DNA from: Actinophytocola sp035995025
GTDB taxonomy: Bacteria > Actinomycetota > Actinomycetes > Mycobacteriales > Pseudonocardiaceae
DNA length: 64,000 nt
Assembly: GCA_035995025.1 (NCBI GenBank)
Contig: DASYKY010000002.1
Span: forward strand, 1-64,000
Direction: 5' to 3'
Below the pieces are notes generated by a model. The model saw nothing but the letters and a program-made list of their open reading frames with translations. It was not told the origin of the DNA and did no database searches. The first letter of the stretch is position 1. Each line of letters starts with the position of its first letter. Made by a program: the position numbers and the translations under genes. Of the stretch, positions 34,125 through 42,214 are shown piece by piece.

Positions 34125-35005
34125 CCAGGTGGGTGGCCACGAGCCCGCACCGCGCGTCGCGGCCGCCGCGGCGCCGGCTGCCCTACCTCGGGCCGCCCGC
34201 CTACCGCGACAACCCCCGCTGGGGCTTCCCGCCGCTGGCCTGGCGCTGGCCGACGGCCGTGCCCGGCACGAACCCGCGCGCGGGCGAGCCGGTCACCGTC
34301 GAGCGGGTGCGCTCGGTCGGCGGGCACGCCATGTCGATGATGTGGGCGCTGGCCGGGCTGGCGCTGATGGCGGCGGGCGGCGAGATCTGGCGCTACGTCC
34401 TGTTGCTGCGCAGCCGCGGCGGCGCGCTGTCCGACAGCGTGGTGGCCACCTCCGACGCGGTGGTGACGATCGGCGCGGTGCTGGCGCTGGCCTTCGGCGT
34501 GGTCGCGGGCGCGGTGACGATCTGGTGGCTGCTGCTGGCCCGGCACGCGGCGGCCGAGTCCGCCGAGCAGACCCCGCCCCGGCGCGACTGGCAGGTGCTG
34601 GTGTACCTGCTGGTCCCGGTCGTGAACCTGGCGATGGCGGGCGTGATCCTCGCCGAGCTGGAACACCACGTGCTGCGCCGCCCCGCCGGCGAGCGGCCGC
34701 AGCCGACCCGCGCCACGAAGGTCTGGTGGGCGGCGTGGGTGGCCGGCGGGCTGCTGTTCGCGGCGACGGTCGCCTGGCGGTTCCGCGACGGTGTGCAGGC
34801 GCAGGCCGACGGCGTGCTCCTGAGCGCGCTCACCGACCTGGCCGCGGCGACCGTGGCGGTGCTGACCGCGCTGATCGTGCGCCGCGTCTCCGTGCTGCTG
34901 GCACCGGTCGACCCGAAGAAGCTTCGCCAGCTCCGGGTGCTGCGCGTGACGGGCGCCCCGGACCCGGAGCTGCGCACGACCCGCCTCGCCCACTCGCGGC
35001 GTTAG
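34121..35005 (+). CDS. DUF4328 family membrane protein
   Basis: 294 residues. After an Arg/Pro-rich cytosolic lead there are about five spans with the DUF4328 pattern: WRYVLLLRSRGGALSDS, VTIWWLLLARHAAAES, RRDWQVLVYLLVPVVNLAMAGVILAELEHHVL and WWAAWVAGGLLF. No catalytic residues are evident. It is translationally coupled to the rhodanese, and the function is unknown. Confidence 0.82.
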   Translation: MTRWVATSPHRASRPPRRRLPYLGPPAYRDNPRWGFPPLAWRWPTAVPGTNPRAGEPVTVERVRSVGGHAMSMMWALAGLALMAAGGEIWRYVLLLRSRGGALSDSVVATSDAVVTIGAVLALAFGVVAGAVTIWWLLLARHAAAESAEQTPPRRDWQVLVYLLVPVVNLAMAGVILAELEHHVLRRPAGERPQPTRATKVWWAAWVAGGLLFAATVAWRFRDGVQAQADGVLLSALTDLAAATVAVLTALIVRRVSVLLAPVDPKKLRQLRVLRVTGAPDPELRTTRLAHSRR

Positions 35006-35011
35006 CCGCGC

Positions 35012-35106
35012 TCACTCCTCGACCCACTCGAGCAGGTCGCCTGGCTGGCAGTCCAGCTCATCCTGCGCTTGGCCGGCTCGACGTCGATGCGCACGACGAT
35101 CGGCAT
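35012..35106 (-). pseudogene. Remnant of small XRE-family (HTH_26/YozG-like) regulator with internal deletion
   Basis: The N-terminus MPIVVRIDVEPAKRRM and, in another frame, the C-terminus ELDCQPGDLLEWVEE with its stop match the two ends of the approximately 70-residue regulators that begin MPIVVRIDVELAKRKM. The middle, including the recognition helix, is missing, and the 95-nt remnant is out of frame. Its ATG overlaps an upstream stop as TGATG. That overlap is typical of DUF2975/HTH pairs, but no DUF2975 gene remains. Confidence 0.7.
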
Positions 35107-35189
35107 CAGACCACCGTCACGCCGGTCGCCGGCCACCGCAGGCAGGCGAGCTCCTGGTTCTCCCGCGCGAGGTTTCGCGGGCTATCTAT

Positions 35190-35202
35190 CGATTGTCAAT
35201 CG
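35190..35202. promoter_or_regulatory. 13-bp palindrome, relict operator/promoter
   Basis: CGATTG-T-CAATCG lies upstream of the decayed XRE gene. On the minus strand a TTGACAATCG box is embedded in it. It may be the leftover operator of the lost regulator pair. It also lies just beyond the P450 stop, so it does not control that gene. Confidence 0.4.
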
Positions 35203-35213
35203 GTACCTGTCGA

Positions 35214-36398
35214 CTACCGGTCGGTCACCGGGAGCGTGCGGAGGCCCCGGATCACGAACTCCGCCCGCCGCCGCGGTTCCGCCGCGAGCCGCAGGCCCGG
35301 CAGCCGGGTGACGAGCGTCGCCAGCGCGGCGGCGATCTCCACGCGGGCCAGCGGCGCGCCGACGCAGTAGTGGATGCCGGCGCCGAACCCGATGTGCGGG
35401 TTGGGGGAGCGGCCGACGTCGAGCCGGTCGGGGTCGGCGAACACGAGCGGGTCGCGGGCCGCCGCGCCGAGCAGCGCGGCGATCTTGTCACCCGGTTCGA
35501 GCCGGTAGCCGGCGACCGTGGTTGGTGCGGTGGCGGTTCGTTCGAAGAGCTGCAGCGGCGCGTCGTAGCGGACGAGCTCCTCGACGGCCGTCGCCAGCAG
35601 GTCCGGCTTGGCGACCAGGCGTTCCCACTCGGTCCTGTTGCGCAGCAGCGCGAGCACGCCGTTGCCGATCACGTTGACGGTCGCCTCGTGGCCGGCCATC
35701 AGCAGCAGCACGGCGGTGCCGACGAGCTCGTCGTCGGTGAGCCGGTCGGAGCCGTCGCGGACGGAAACGAGGTCGCTGACGAGGTCGTCGCCGGGTTCGG
35801 CGGCGCGGTCGGCGGCGAGCGCGCGCAGGTAGCCGGCGAACCCGGCCGCCGCCCGTTCCGCGGCGGCGGCCTTCTCGGGCGCGAGGTCGTACTCGTACAT
35901 CTTCACGACGGCGTTCGACCACGGCTGCAGCCGTGGTCGGTCGGCATCCGGCACGCCGAGCAGCTCGGCGATCACCTCGACGGGCAGCGGCGCGGCGAGG
36001 TGGGCGAGCAGGTCGGCCTCGCCGTCGGCGGCGATGGCGGCGGCGAGCGAGTCGACCATGCCCGCCGCGACCGTGCGCACCCACGGTTCCAGCCGGGCGG
36101 TGTGCCCGCGGCCGAACGCGGCGGCGATCAGCCGGCGCAGCCGGGTGTGCCGGGGCGGCTCGTTCTCCAGCAGCGAGTTGCGGTGCAGCAGGTTGAACGC
36201 GGCGAACTCGGCGACCGGTTCCCGGTCCGTCCACAGCCGGCCGGCGGACCGGTCGCGCAGCACCGCCGAGCACGCGGCGTGCGACACGCCGATCGCGAGC
36301 CCGAGCCCGTCGTGGCGGTGCACCTCGCCCTTCGCCCGCAGCTCGGCGAACGCGGGGTAGGGGTCGGCAAGGAAGGCCGGATCTTTCGGATCGAACAC
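35214..36398 (-). CDS. Cytochrome P450
   Basis: 394 residues from the GTG at 36398. The I-helix motif is LLLMAGHEATVN, the ExxR motif is EELVRYD, and the heme-binding loop is FGAGIHYCVGAPLARVE, whose Cys is the iron ligand. The soluble, roughly 400-residue length is that of actinobacterial class I P450s needing ferredoxin; none is encoded next door. The substrate is unknown. The gene is divergent from the GDPD gene, with 37 nt between the starts. Confidence 0.95.
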   Translation of the reverse strand: MFDPKDPAFLADPYPAFAELRAKGEVHRHDGLGLAIGVSHAACSAVLRDRSAGRLWTDREPVAEFAAFNLLHRNSLLENEPPRHTRLRRLIAAAFGRGHTARLEPWVRTVAAGMVDSLAAAIAADGEADLLAHLAAPLPVEVIAELLGVPDADRPRLQPWSNAVVKMYEYDLAPEKAAAAERAAAGFAGYLRALAADRAAEPGDDLVSDLVSVRDGSDRLTDDELVGTAVLLLMAGHEATVNVIGNGVLALLRNRTEWERLVAKPDLLATAVEELVRYDAPLQLFERTATAPTTVAGYRLEPGDKIAALLGAAARDPLVFADPDRLDVGRSPNPHIGFGAGIHYCVGAPLARVEIAAALATLVTRLPGLRLAAEPRRRAEFVIRGLRTLPVTDR

Positions 36399-36435
36399 CA
36401 GGCGACGGTAACCCTTGTATGCGAGTATTCGCGCC

Positions 36436-37233
36436 GTGCAGCCGGCAGTCGTGGCACATCGGGGAGCCTCCGCGCACCGGGCGGAACACACCGTCGCCGC
36501 GTACGCGCTCGCCCTGGAACAGGGCGCGGACGGTCTGGAGTGCGACGTCCGCCTGACCCGCGACGGTCACCTGGTGTGCGTGCACGACCGGACGGTCAAC
36601 CGGACGTCGACCGGGCGGGGTGTCGTCAGCACGCTCACGCTGGCGCGGATGTCCGAACTGGACTACGCGAGCTGGCATCCGGAGATGCCCGACAGCGCGG
36701 ACGACCTGGTGCTCGACCGGGTGCCGAAACGGGGCGAGCCCGGGGTGCTGACCCTGGAGTCGCTGCTGGAACTGGTCGCGGACTCGCCGGCCACGAAGCT
36801 GTTCATCGAGACCAAGCATCCCGTGCGCTACGGCGGCCTGGTGGAGATGAAGGTGATCGCCCTGCTGCGCCGCTACGGCCTCGCGAGCCCGCGGTCCAAA
36901 GAGGACTCGCAGGTCGTGATGATGTCCTTCTCCTCGTTGGCCGTCCGCCGCATCCGCCAGCACTCCGCGACGCTGCCGACGGTGCTGCTGATCAGCAACC
37001 TGTCCGCGGTGCGCTGGGACGGCTCGCTGCCCCGCGCGGCGGACTACACGGGCCCGGGCATCCGCCTCCTGCGCCGCGACCCGGACTACGTGGCCCGCGC
37101 GGCGTCCTTCGGCCACGAGACGTACACGTGGACGGTCGACGACCCGGCGGACGTGGAACTGTGCCGCCGCCTGGGCGTCCGCTACCTGGCCACGAACTCC
37201 CCGGTCACCACCCGGGTGCAGCTCAGCAGGTGA
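36436..37233 (+). CDS. Glycerophosphodiester phosphodiesterase
   Basis: 265 residues from a GTG. The catalytic pair is in AHRGASAHRAEHT (HRG...E), followed by GLECDVRLTRDGHLVCVHDRTVNRTS with the metal-binding Glu/Asp and second His, and FIETKHP. These are the complete GDPD TIM-barrel signatures. It hydrolyses glycerophosphodiesters to sn-glycerol-3-phosphate and an alcohol. With no signal peptide it is likely cytosolic. Its TGA overlaps the GTG of the kinase gene. Confidence 0.95.
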   Translation: MQPAVVAHRGASAHRAEHTVAAYALALEQGADGLECDVRLTRDGHLVCVHDRTVNRTSTGRGVVSTLTLARMSELDYASWHPEMPDSADDLVLDRVPKRGEPGVLTLESLLELVADSPATKLFIETKHPVRYGGLVEMKVIALLRRYGLASPRSKEDSQVVMMSFSSLAVRRIRQHSATLPTVLLISNLSAVRWDGSLPRAADYTGPGIRLLRRDPDYVARAASFGHETYTWTVDDPADVELCRRLGVRYLATNSPVTTRVQLSR

Positions 37234-38111
37234 TCACCGACCTGTTGCGCCGCAACGTGGTCGGCGCCTGGGGCGCGGCGGGCGAACGGTGGCTGACCGA
37301 CCTCCCGCGAGTCCTCGACGACACCGCCCGCCACTGGGACCTGACCGTCGGCGAGCCGTTCCACCTCACCTACCACTACGTCACCGCCGTGACCCTCGCC
37401 GACGGCACCCCGGCCGTCCTCAAGCTCGGCGTCCCCACCGGCGACTCGCTACGCGGCGAGGCGCCCGCCCTGCGCGCGTTCGCCGGCCGTGGCGCGGTCC
37501 GGCTGCTGCGCGGCGACCTCGACCGCGGGGCGCTGCTGCTCGAGCGGGCCGAGCCCGGCGGCCGGCTGCGCGACCTCGTCCCGCACCGCGACACCGAAGC
37601 CACCTCGATCGCCGCGAACGTCATGCGGGAGCTGTCCCGCGCCGCGCCGGCCGACCTGCCGGACCTGGTCACGCAGGCCCGCGCGTTCGACCGGCAGCCA
37701 CCGGGTGAGCTGACGACGCGTGCCGCCGGGCTCATGCGCGAGCTGTGCGCCGACGCCCCCGCGCGCGTCGCCCTGCACGGCGACCTGCACCACGACAACG
37801 TCCTCCGGTCGGCCCGCGGCGGGTGGCTCGCCATCGACCCGCACGGGCTCGCCGGCGACCCCGGCTACGAGACCGCCGCCCTCCTGTTCAACCCCGAGCC
37901 CCACGACCGCGACCCCGCGCGCACCGCCCTCGCGCCACGACGCGCAGAGCAGCTCGCCGACGAGCTGGCCATGCCATTGGACCGGGTCGTCGCCTGGGGG
38001 TTCGTCAAGGCCGTGCTCTCCGAGGCATGGACGGCCGAGGAGGACCCACCGGGCCGGCCCACCCGCGCGCTCGATGTCGCCCACCTGCTGCTCCCCCGGC
38101 TGCCTGGATAG
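37230..38111 (+). CDS. APH(6)/hydroxyurea-kinase-like phosphotransferase
   Basis: 293 residues; the GTG overlaps the GDPD stop. It has the lean kinase fold of streptomycin-6-kinase relatives: AVLKLGVPTGDSLRGEAPAL, the catalytic loop LHGDLHHDNVL, and IDPHGLAGDPGYETAALLFNP in place of the DFG segment. Family members phosphorylate aminoglycosides or small metabolites. In a chromosomal, non-cluster setting a housekeeping substrate is at least as likely as resistance. Confidence 0.9.
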   Translation: MITDLLRRNVVGAWGAAGERWLTDLPRVLDDTARHWDLTVGEPFHLTYHYVTAVTLADGTPAVLKLGVPTGDSLRGEAPALRAFAGRGAVRLLRGDLDRGALLLERAEPGGRLRDLVPHRDTEATSIAANVMRELSRAAPADLPDLVTQARAFDRQPPGELTTRAAGLMRELCADAPARVALHGDLHHDNVLRSARGGWLAIDPHGLAGDPGYETAALLFNPEPHDRDPARTALAPRRAEQLADELAMPLDRVVAWGFVKAVLSEAWTAEEDPPGRPTRALDVAHLLLPRLPG

Positions 38112-38136
38112 TCCGGCGTTCGGTAGCGTCCTGCGC

Positions 38137-39078
38137 ATGGCCAAGCGATCCGCCGTCAGGCAGCGCCCCACCGACGGCCCCAACCCGCGCCAGCCCTGCC
38201 CTTGCGGCTCTGGCAAGCGGTACAAGGCGTGCCACGGCAGCTCGAGCGGTCCGGTGGAGCTGCCGGTCGCCCGCCCGCTGGAGGGCCTCGCCGGCGAGTG
38301 CGAGCTGATCGCGCTCCGCGAGTTCGTCCCGTCGGCCACCGCGCCGCTGGCGCTCGCCGCACCGGGGGACCGCGAGGTCACCCTCGCCACCGTCCTGCCG
38401 ATGGCCGCCGCCGCGCTCGTGCGTGCCGACGGGTCGGCGCTGCTCGGCCTGCAGGTGCAGACCCGCTCCAGCGACGTCGGCCGCGACATGGCCCGCGCGC
38501 TGCGCTGGGCGCTCGAGGCCGAGGTGGGCGCCGTGCTGCCGGTCGTCGGCCCGGAGACCGACGAGTCGCCCGACCGCGAGCGGTTCCAGGATCTCGTCGA
38601 CCCGAAGCAGGTGCTCGAGCCCGAGGTGCACGCGGACTTCTCCTGGTGGATGCCCGAGGGCGAGGAGCCGGTCGGCGATGTGGCCCTATCGCTCGAGCGC
38701 GCGAACGCCGCGATCATGCCGACCGAGCGCATCGGCCCGGCCGCCTACTGGGTCGAGGCCGGCGACCGCTGCCACCTGCGCTGGGTGCGCCCGGAGCCCG
38801 AGGAGCAGCTGATGCTGGCGATGGCCCGGCTGTCCGCCGCGGGCGAGCTCGGTCTCGGCGACGGCTCCCGCTACGCCGGCTGCTTCCGCGCGCACGGCCT
38901 GCTCGTCCCGGTGTGGGACCTCGACCGCGAGCAGCACGCCCGCGAGTGGACCAAGCCGGCCGAGGAGCTGAACGAGCGGCTCACGGCCGCACTCGCGTCG
39001 CTCGACAAGACGCCGCTGACCGGCGACGAGCGGCGTGCCCGCGACGGCCTGGTCGGCCGCCAGGTCACCATCCGCTGA
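38137..39078 (+). CDS. DUF5926 family protein with N-terminal SEC-C zinc motif
   Basis: 313 residues. The SEC-C motif CPCGSGKRYKACHG (Cys-x-Cys ... Cys-His) sits at residues 21-34 and binds zinc. The remaining body (ALRWALEAEVGAVLPVVG, HADFSWWMPEGEEP, YAGCFRAHGLLVPVWDL) matches the actinobacterial DUF5926 proteins, whose function is unknown. The start is the ATG at 38137 in a frame that continues upstream through the kinase gene. Confidence 0.85.
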   Translation: MAKRSAVRQRPTDGPNPRQPCPCGSGKRYKACHGSSSGPVELPVARPLEGLAGECELIALREFVPSATAPLALAAPGDREVTLATVLPMAAAALVRADGSALLGLQVQTRSSDVGRDMARALRWALEAEVGAVLPVVGPETDESPDRERFQDLVDPKQVLEPEVHADFSWWMPEGEEPVGDVALSLERANAAIMPTERIGPAAYWVEAGDRCHLRWVRPEPEEQLMLAMARLSAAGELGLGDGSRYAGCFRAHGLLVPVWDLDREQHAREWTKPAEELNERLTAALASLDKTPLTGDERRARDGLVGRQVTIR

Positions 39079-39079
39079 C

Positions 39080-39424
39080 GTGATCCTGCACATCACGACC
39101 CGCGACGGCTGGCGGGAGGGCGAGCCCGTGCGCGCGGACTCGCTGGACACCGAGGGCTTCATCCACTGTTCGGACCTCGGCACCGTGCACCTCCCGGCGA
39201 ACCGGTTGTTCACCGGTCGTAACGACCTGGTGCTGCTGGAGGTCGACCCGGCCCGCCTCGACGTGCCGCTGCGCTGGGAGCCCGGCGCCCCGCCGGACCC
39301 GAACGGCGCCTGGTTCCCGCACGTCTACGGCCCGATCCCGGCCGCGGCCGTGGTCGCGGCGCACGACTTCCCACCCGGCCCGGACGGGCGGTTCACGCTG
39401 CCCGCCCAACTTGCCGCCAGGTAA
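39080..39424 (+). CDS. DUF952 family protein
   Basis: 114 residues from a GTG 1 nt after the previous stop. ILHITTRDGW, GFIHCSDLGTV, LVLLEVDPARL and PHVYGPIPAAAV are the standard DUF952 landmarks. No activity is established for the family. It closes the rightward run starting at 36436. Confidence 0.93.
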   Translation: MILHITTRDGWREGEPVRADSLDTEGFIHCSDLGTVHLPANRLFTGRNDLVLLEVDPARLDVPLRWEPGAPPDPNGAWFPHVYGPIPAAAVVAAHDFPPGPDGRFTLPAQLAAR

Positions 39425-39576
39425 GGAAACGGCACTCGCGCAACCACGGGGCAACCCCGCGCGCCTCCTTCAGCGTGCTCGATCGGCGGCCTCGGGCGTC
39501 CCGGAGTCCCTGCCACCCGCGCGGACACCTGACCTGGCGGTAGCGACTGCGTGTTGGCGCTCTGACCTGCGGTACT

Positions 39577-39608
39577 CCGGGACCCGGCCCACCTGGGCCG
39601 GGTCCCGG
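39577..39608. terminator. Strong hairpin terminator of ferritin gene
   Basis: A perfect 14-bp stem starts CCGGGACCCGGCCC and closes with GGGCCGGGTCCCGG around a 4-nt loop, 5 nt beyond the ferritin stop. It may also serve the convergent DUF952 gene. The 150 nt to its left hold nothing I recognise. Confidence 0.88.
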
Positions 39609-39613
39609 ACCGT

Positions 39614-40159
39614 CTACAGGCGACCGCCGGCGGTGCGGGGCGCGAGCGGGTCGCCGCCGGTCTCGCCGACGGACTCGCGGGCCAGGTGGTTCTCGACGTC
39701 GAAGAGGTTGCCGCCGGCCCGGCGGACCACGTTGAGCATCGTGGTCATCTGCGACACCTCCTCGACCTGCTCCTTGAGGAACCACTGCATGAACTGCTCG
39801 CCCTTGTAGTCGTCCTCGTCGCGGGCGACCTTGGCGAGGTTGATGATCTCGTCGGTGACGTTCTTCTCCTGCTGGAGCGCCAGCGAAACGAGCTCGGCCG
39901 CATCCTCGAAATCGGTGCGCACGTCGCCGACACCCGAAATCGCGGGTGCGATGTCATTGTCGAGCAGGTATTGCGCGATCATCATCGCGTGGTTTCGCTC
40001 TTCGAGCGACTGCCGGTAGAAGTGCTTCGCGAGCTGCGGCAGATCCTGCCGGTCGAACCAGACCGCCAGGGCCACGTACTGCTGCGATGCGGTGAACTCG
40101 TTCCGCACCTGCTCCTGCAGCATGCGGTGGAACTTGGAGAGAGTGCCGTTCTTCGCCAT
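39614..40159 (-). CDS. Ferritin (BfrB-like, non-heme)
   Basis: 181 residues. The ferroxidase centre is visible: RNEFTASQQYVALAVW, SLEERNHAMMIAQYLL (ExxH) and EQVEEVSQM. No heme-binding Met of bacterioferritin is evident, so it is the ferritin type as in M. tuberculosis BfrB. It stores Fe(III) in a 24-mer shell. Two tandem IdeR boxes lie 58-102 nt upstream; this arrangement activates bfrB in mycobacteria. Confidence 0.95.
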   Translation of the reverse strand: MAKNGTLSKFHRMLQEQVRNEFTASQQYVALAVWFDRQDLPQLAKHFYRQSLEERNHAMMIAQYLLDNDIAPAISGVGDVRTDFEDAAELVSLALQQEKNVTDEIINLAKVARDEDDYKGEQFMQWFLKEQVEEVSQMTTMLNVVRRAGGNLFDVENHLARESVGETGGDPLAPRTAGGRL

Positions 40160-40217
40160 AATGGAATAATACGCAATGAGGCACCGGTTGTGCTACGCGG
40201 GCAATTTCTGACGACAT

Positions 40218-40261
40218 TTAGGATAGCCTAATCGAAATGCAATCAGGTAAGGCATTCCTAA
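40218..40261. promoter_or_regulatory. Two tandem IdeR/DtxR iron boxes
   Basis: Box 1 at 40218-40236 (TTAGGATAGCCTAATCGAA) matches the 19-bp TTAGGTTAGSCTAACCTAA consensus at 15 positions. Box 2 at 40243-40261, read on the minus strand, is TTAGGAATGCCTTACCTGA and matches 14. Their starts are 25 bp apart. They lie between divergent ferritin and GNAT genes. Box 2 ends 3 nt before the first possible GNAT start codon. Confidence 0.85.
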
Positions 40262-40264
40262 ATT

Positions 40265-41452
40265 GTGTTGCACGGAGAGCCACGCGCCGTCGACGATAAG
40301 CCGGTGAACGGCACCTTCCCGGACGACGTACCCACGCTGACCGACGACGTGGTCACCCTGCGTGCGCACCGGCCGTCCGATGTGGACGCGATGGTGCAAC
40401 AGAGCGTGGACCCGGAGTCGGTCGAGTGGACGCAGGTTCCGGTGCCGTACGCGCGCGAGGACGCGGTCGGCTACTTCGAGGCGATCGCGGACGGCTGGCG
40501 GTCCGGCCGGCGGTTCACCTTCGCGCTCGAGGCCGACGGCGTGCCGTTCGGGGGATCGGTGAGCCTGCACGCGTTCGAGGAGGCCGGGGTCGCGGAGATC
40601 GCGTTCGGGCTGCACCCGGCGGCGCGCGGGCGCGGGCTGTGCAGCCGCGCGGTGAAGCTGCTGCTGGACTGGGGCTTCTCGCGGTTCGAGGTCGTGTTGT
40701 GGCTCGCGCACGTCGGGAACTGGGCGTCGCGGCGGGTGGCGTGGGCGAACGGGTTCACCTTCGACGGCACGATCGCGCAGTTCGCCACGCAGCGCGGCAC
40801 CCGGCACGACGCGTGGTTCGGCTCGCTGCGCGCGTCGGACGACCGGTCGCCGAAGTACCGGTGGAACGTGGCGCCGGAGCTGACGTCGGACCGGCTGCGG
40901 CTGCGCCCGGTCCGCCCGTCGGACACCGACCGGTTCGGCGAGCTGGCGCAGGATCCGCGCAACCGCCACTTCGGCGGCCGGGTGCACGCGGTCCGCTCGA
41001 TCACCGATGGCGCGGGGATGGTCGAGCGGATCCTGCTGACGCAGGCCGTGGGCGAGCGGTTCGACTGGACGATGACCGAGCCGGGGGCGGACGTGATGGT
41101 GGGCCACATCCAGCTGTTCGACCTGGACGGCCTGGACGACACCGAGGCGAAGCTGGGCTACTCGGTGCACCCGGACTCGCGGGGCCGCGGCGTGCTGCGG
41201 TCGGCGCTCGCGCTCGTCGTGGAGTGGGCGTTCCGCCCGGTGGCCGAGGGCGGCCTGGGCAAACGAAGGCTGAGCCTCACGACGGCGGCGAGCAACAAGG
41301 CGTCCCGGTACGCGGCGGAGCAGGTGGGCTTCGAGCACGTCGGCACGGAGCCGTCGGCGTTCACGTCGGGCGACGAGGGCTTCGAGGACAAGGCGATCTA
41401 CCAGCGCGTGAACCCGAACTGGACGACGTCGTTCACGAACCCGCCCGCCTGA
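40265..41452 (+). CDS. Tandem double-domain GNAT acetyltransferase (RimJ/RimL type)
   Basis: 395 residues from the GTG at 40265; GTG 40304 is an alternative, and neither has a clear ribosome site. There are two GNAT domains. The first has VAEIAFGLHPAARGRGLCSRAVKLLL, the second has TEAKLGYSVHPDSRGRGVLRSAL; both contain the acetyl-CoA pyrophosphate loop (ARGRGL, SRGRGV). The substrate is unknown. Its promoter region contains the iron boxes. It ends 55 nt inside the convergent hydrolase gene. Confidence 0.88.
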   Translation: MLHGEPRAVDDKPVNGTFPDDVPTLTDDVVTLRAHRPSDVDAMVQQSVDPESVEWTQVPVPYAREDAVGYFEAIADGWRSGRRFTFALEADGVPFGGSVSLHAFEEAGVAEIAFGLHPAARGRGLCSRAVKLLLDWGFSRFEVVLWLAHVGNWASRRVAWANGFTFDGTIAQFATQRGTRHDAWFGSLRASDDRSPKYRWNVAPELTSDRLRLRPVRPSDTDRFGELAQDPRNRHFGGRVHAVRSITDGAGMVERILLTQAVGERFDWTMTEPGADVMVGHIQLFDLDGLDDTEAKLGYSVHPDSRGRGVLRSALALVVEWAFRPVAEGGLGKRRLSLTTAASNKASRYAAEQVGFEHVGTEPSAFTSGDEGFEDKAIYQRVNPNWTTSFTNPPA

Positions 41453-42014
41453 AACCCGTCCCGCGGCGGCTCGGGGCAGCCGGCCAGCTCGACCGCGCCG
41501 GTGAGCCGCTTGATCGCGTCCACGGTCCGCCGCTGATGCGCTGGGTTGTCCGGCACGGCCGCGACCACGGCGACCGGCATGCGGAGTCGTCGCAGCTCCG
41601 CGTCCGTCGTGCCGCGCAAAGTCTCCCCGCGGAGCAGCCCGTCGACGACGTCCGGCGCGGCCCCGAGTTCGCCGAGCGCCTCCCGCGTGAACCTGTCGAC
41701 GCCGGGGTCGTTCGCGGTGGCCGGCCAGGCGAGCACGAGCCGCTCCACCAGCTCCGGCCGGCCGACGGCCAGCCGCACCGCCGCCGAGCACCCGTTGGAC
41801 CCGGCCACGACGGTGACGGGCCGCGCGACGTGCCGGGCGAGATGGTCCGCCTCGGCCGCCCAGCTCGCCGCCCTGCGCAAGCGATCAGGCGCGACCACGT
41901 GGACGTGCTGGCGCAACCCGGCGGTCACCCCGGGCCGCTGCCAGAAGAACTCGGCGTCCTCGTCCCCCACAACCCACCATGAACGAGCAGCACCACACCC
42001 ATGACGCCCAGCAT
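41398..42014 (-). pseudogene. Alpha/beta hydrolase split by a frameshift in a G-tract
   Basis: The start frame (MLGVMGVVLLVHGGLW, oxyanion region HGG) and the body frame (DEDAEFFWQRPGV ... VVAPDRLRRA ... VAGSNGCSAAVRLAVG) are offset. The break falls at a run of five G on the coding strand (plus-strand C5 at 41964-41968). One extra G would read LWGDEDAEFF without interruption. The body includes a nucleophile-elbow-like AGSNG. It is either a genuine frameshift or a homopolymer error in assembly. It overlaps the GNAT gene tail to tail. Confidence 0.72.
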
Positions 42015-42055
42015 CCCGCGAAAGGCCCCGACTTCCCCCACTCGCGGCGCCCAGA

Positions 42056-42209
42056 ACCTTTCCCGCGCGCACACGCGCGTGCAGAGCGCAAGAAACGCAG
42101 ACCCCCACCCTGTCCCGGGGGCGTCCCTCGATGCCAGTCTACCGGCACCCACCGACAAAAAGGCTGGTCACGCGCCTGCTGTGGACAACTCAGCGGGTTG
42201 TGGACAACC
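42056..42209 (-). repeat. DnaA-box-doublet intergenic repeat, copy D
   Basis: Reading the minus strand, TTGTCCACA nonamers lie at 42199-42207 and 42180-42188 (19 nt apart). GACCAGCCTTTTTGTCGG, CCGGTAGACTGGCATCGAG, the C5/G5 hairpin, CTGCGTTTCTTGCG and TGCACGCGCGTG follow, ending GGGAAAGGTT as in copy A. It lies between the arcA stop and the hydrolase start. It is nearly identical to copy A although about 24 kb away and inverted. Confidence 0.92.
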
Positions 42210-42214
42210 CGGTG

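Noticed and set aside
37230..38111. Aminoglycoside resistance determinant
   Set aside because: The fold fits APH(6)-like kinases, but the gene is coupled to a GDPD in ordinary chromosome with no mobile element, so a resistance call is not supported.
17797..42209. The similar peptides (AGRLASRDAPGTGWG and MGVCVSC types) read from repeat copies as a gene family
   Set aside because: Similarity follows the DNA repeat in several frames at once, copy F is closed and copy B loses the Cys, so coding is not supported beyond a possible short leader.
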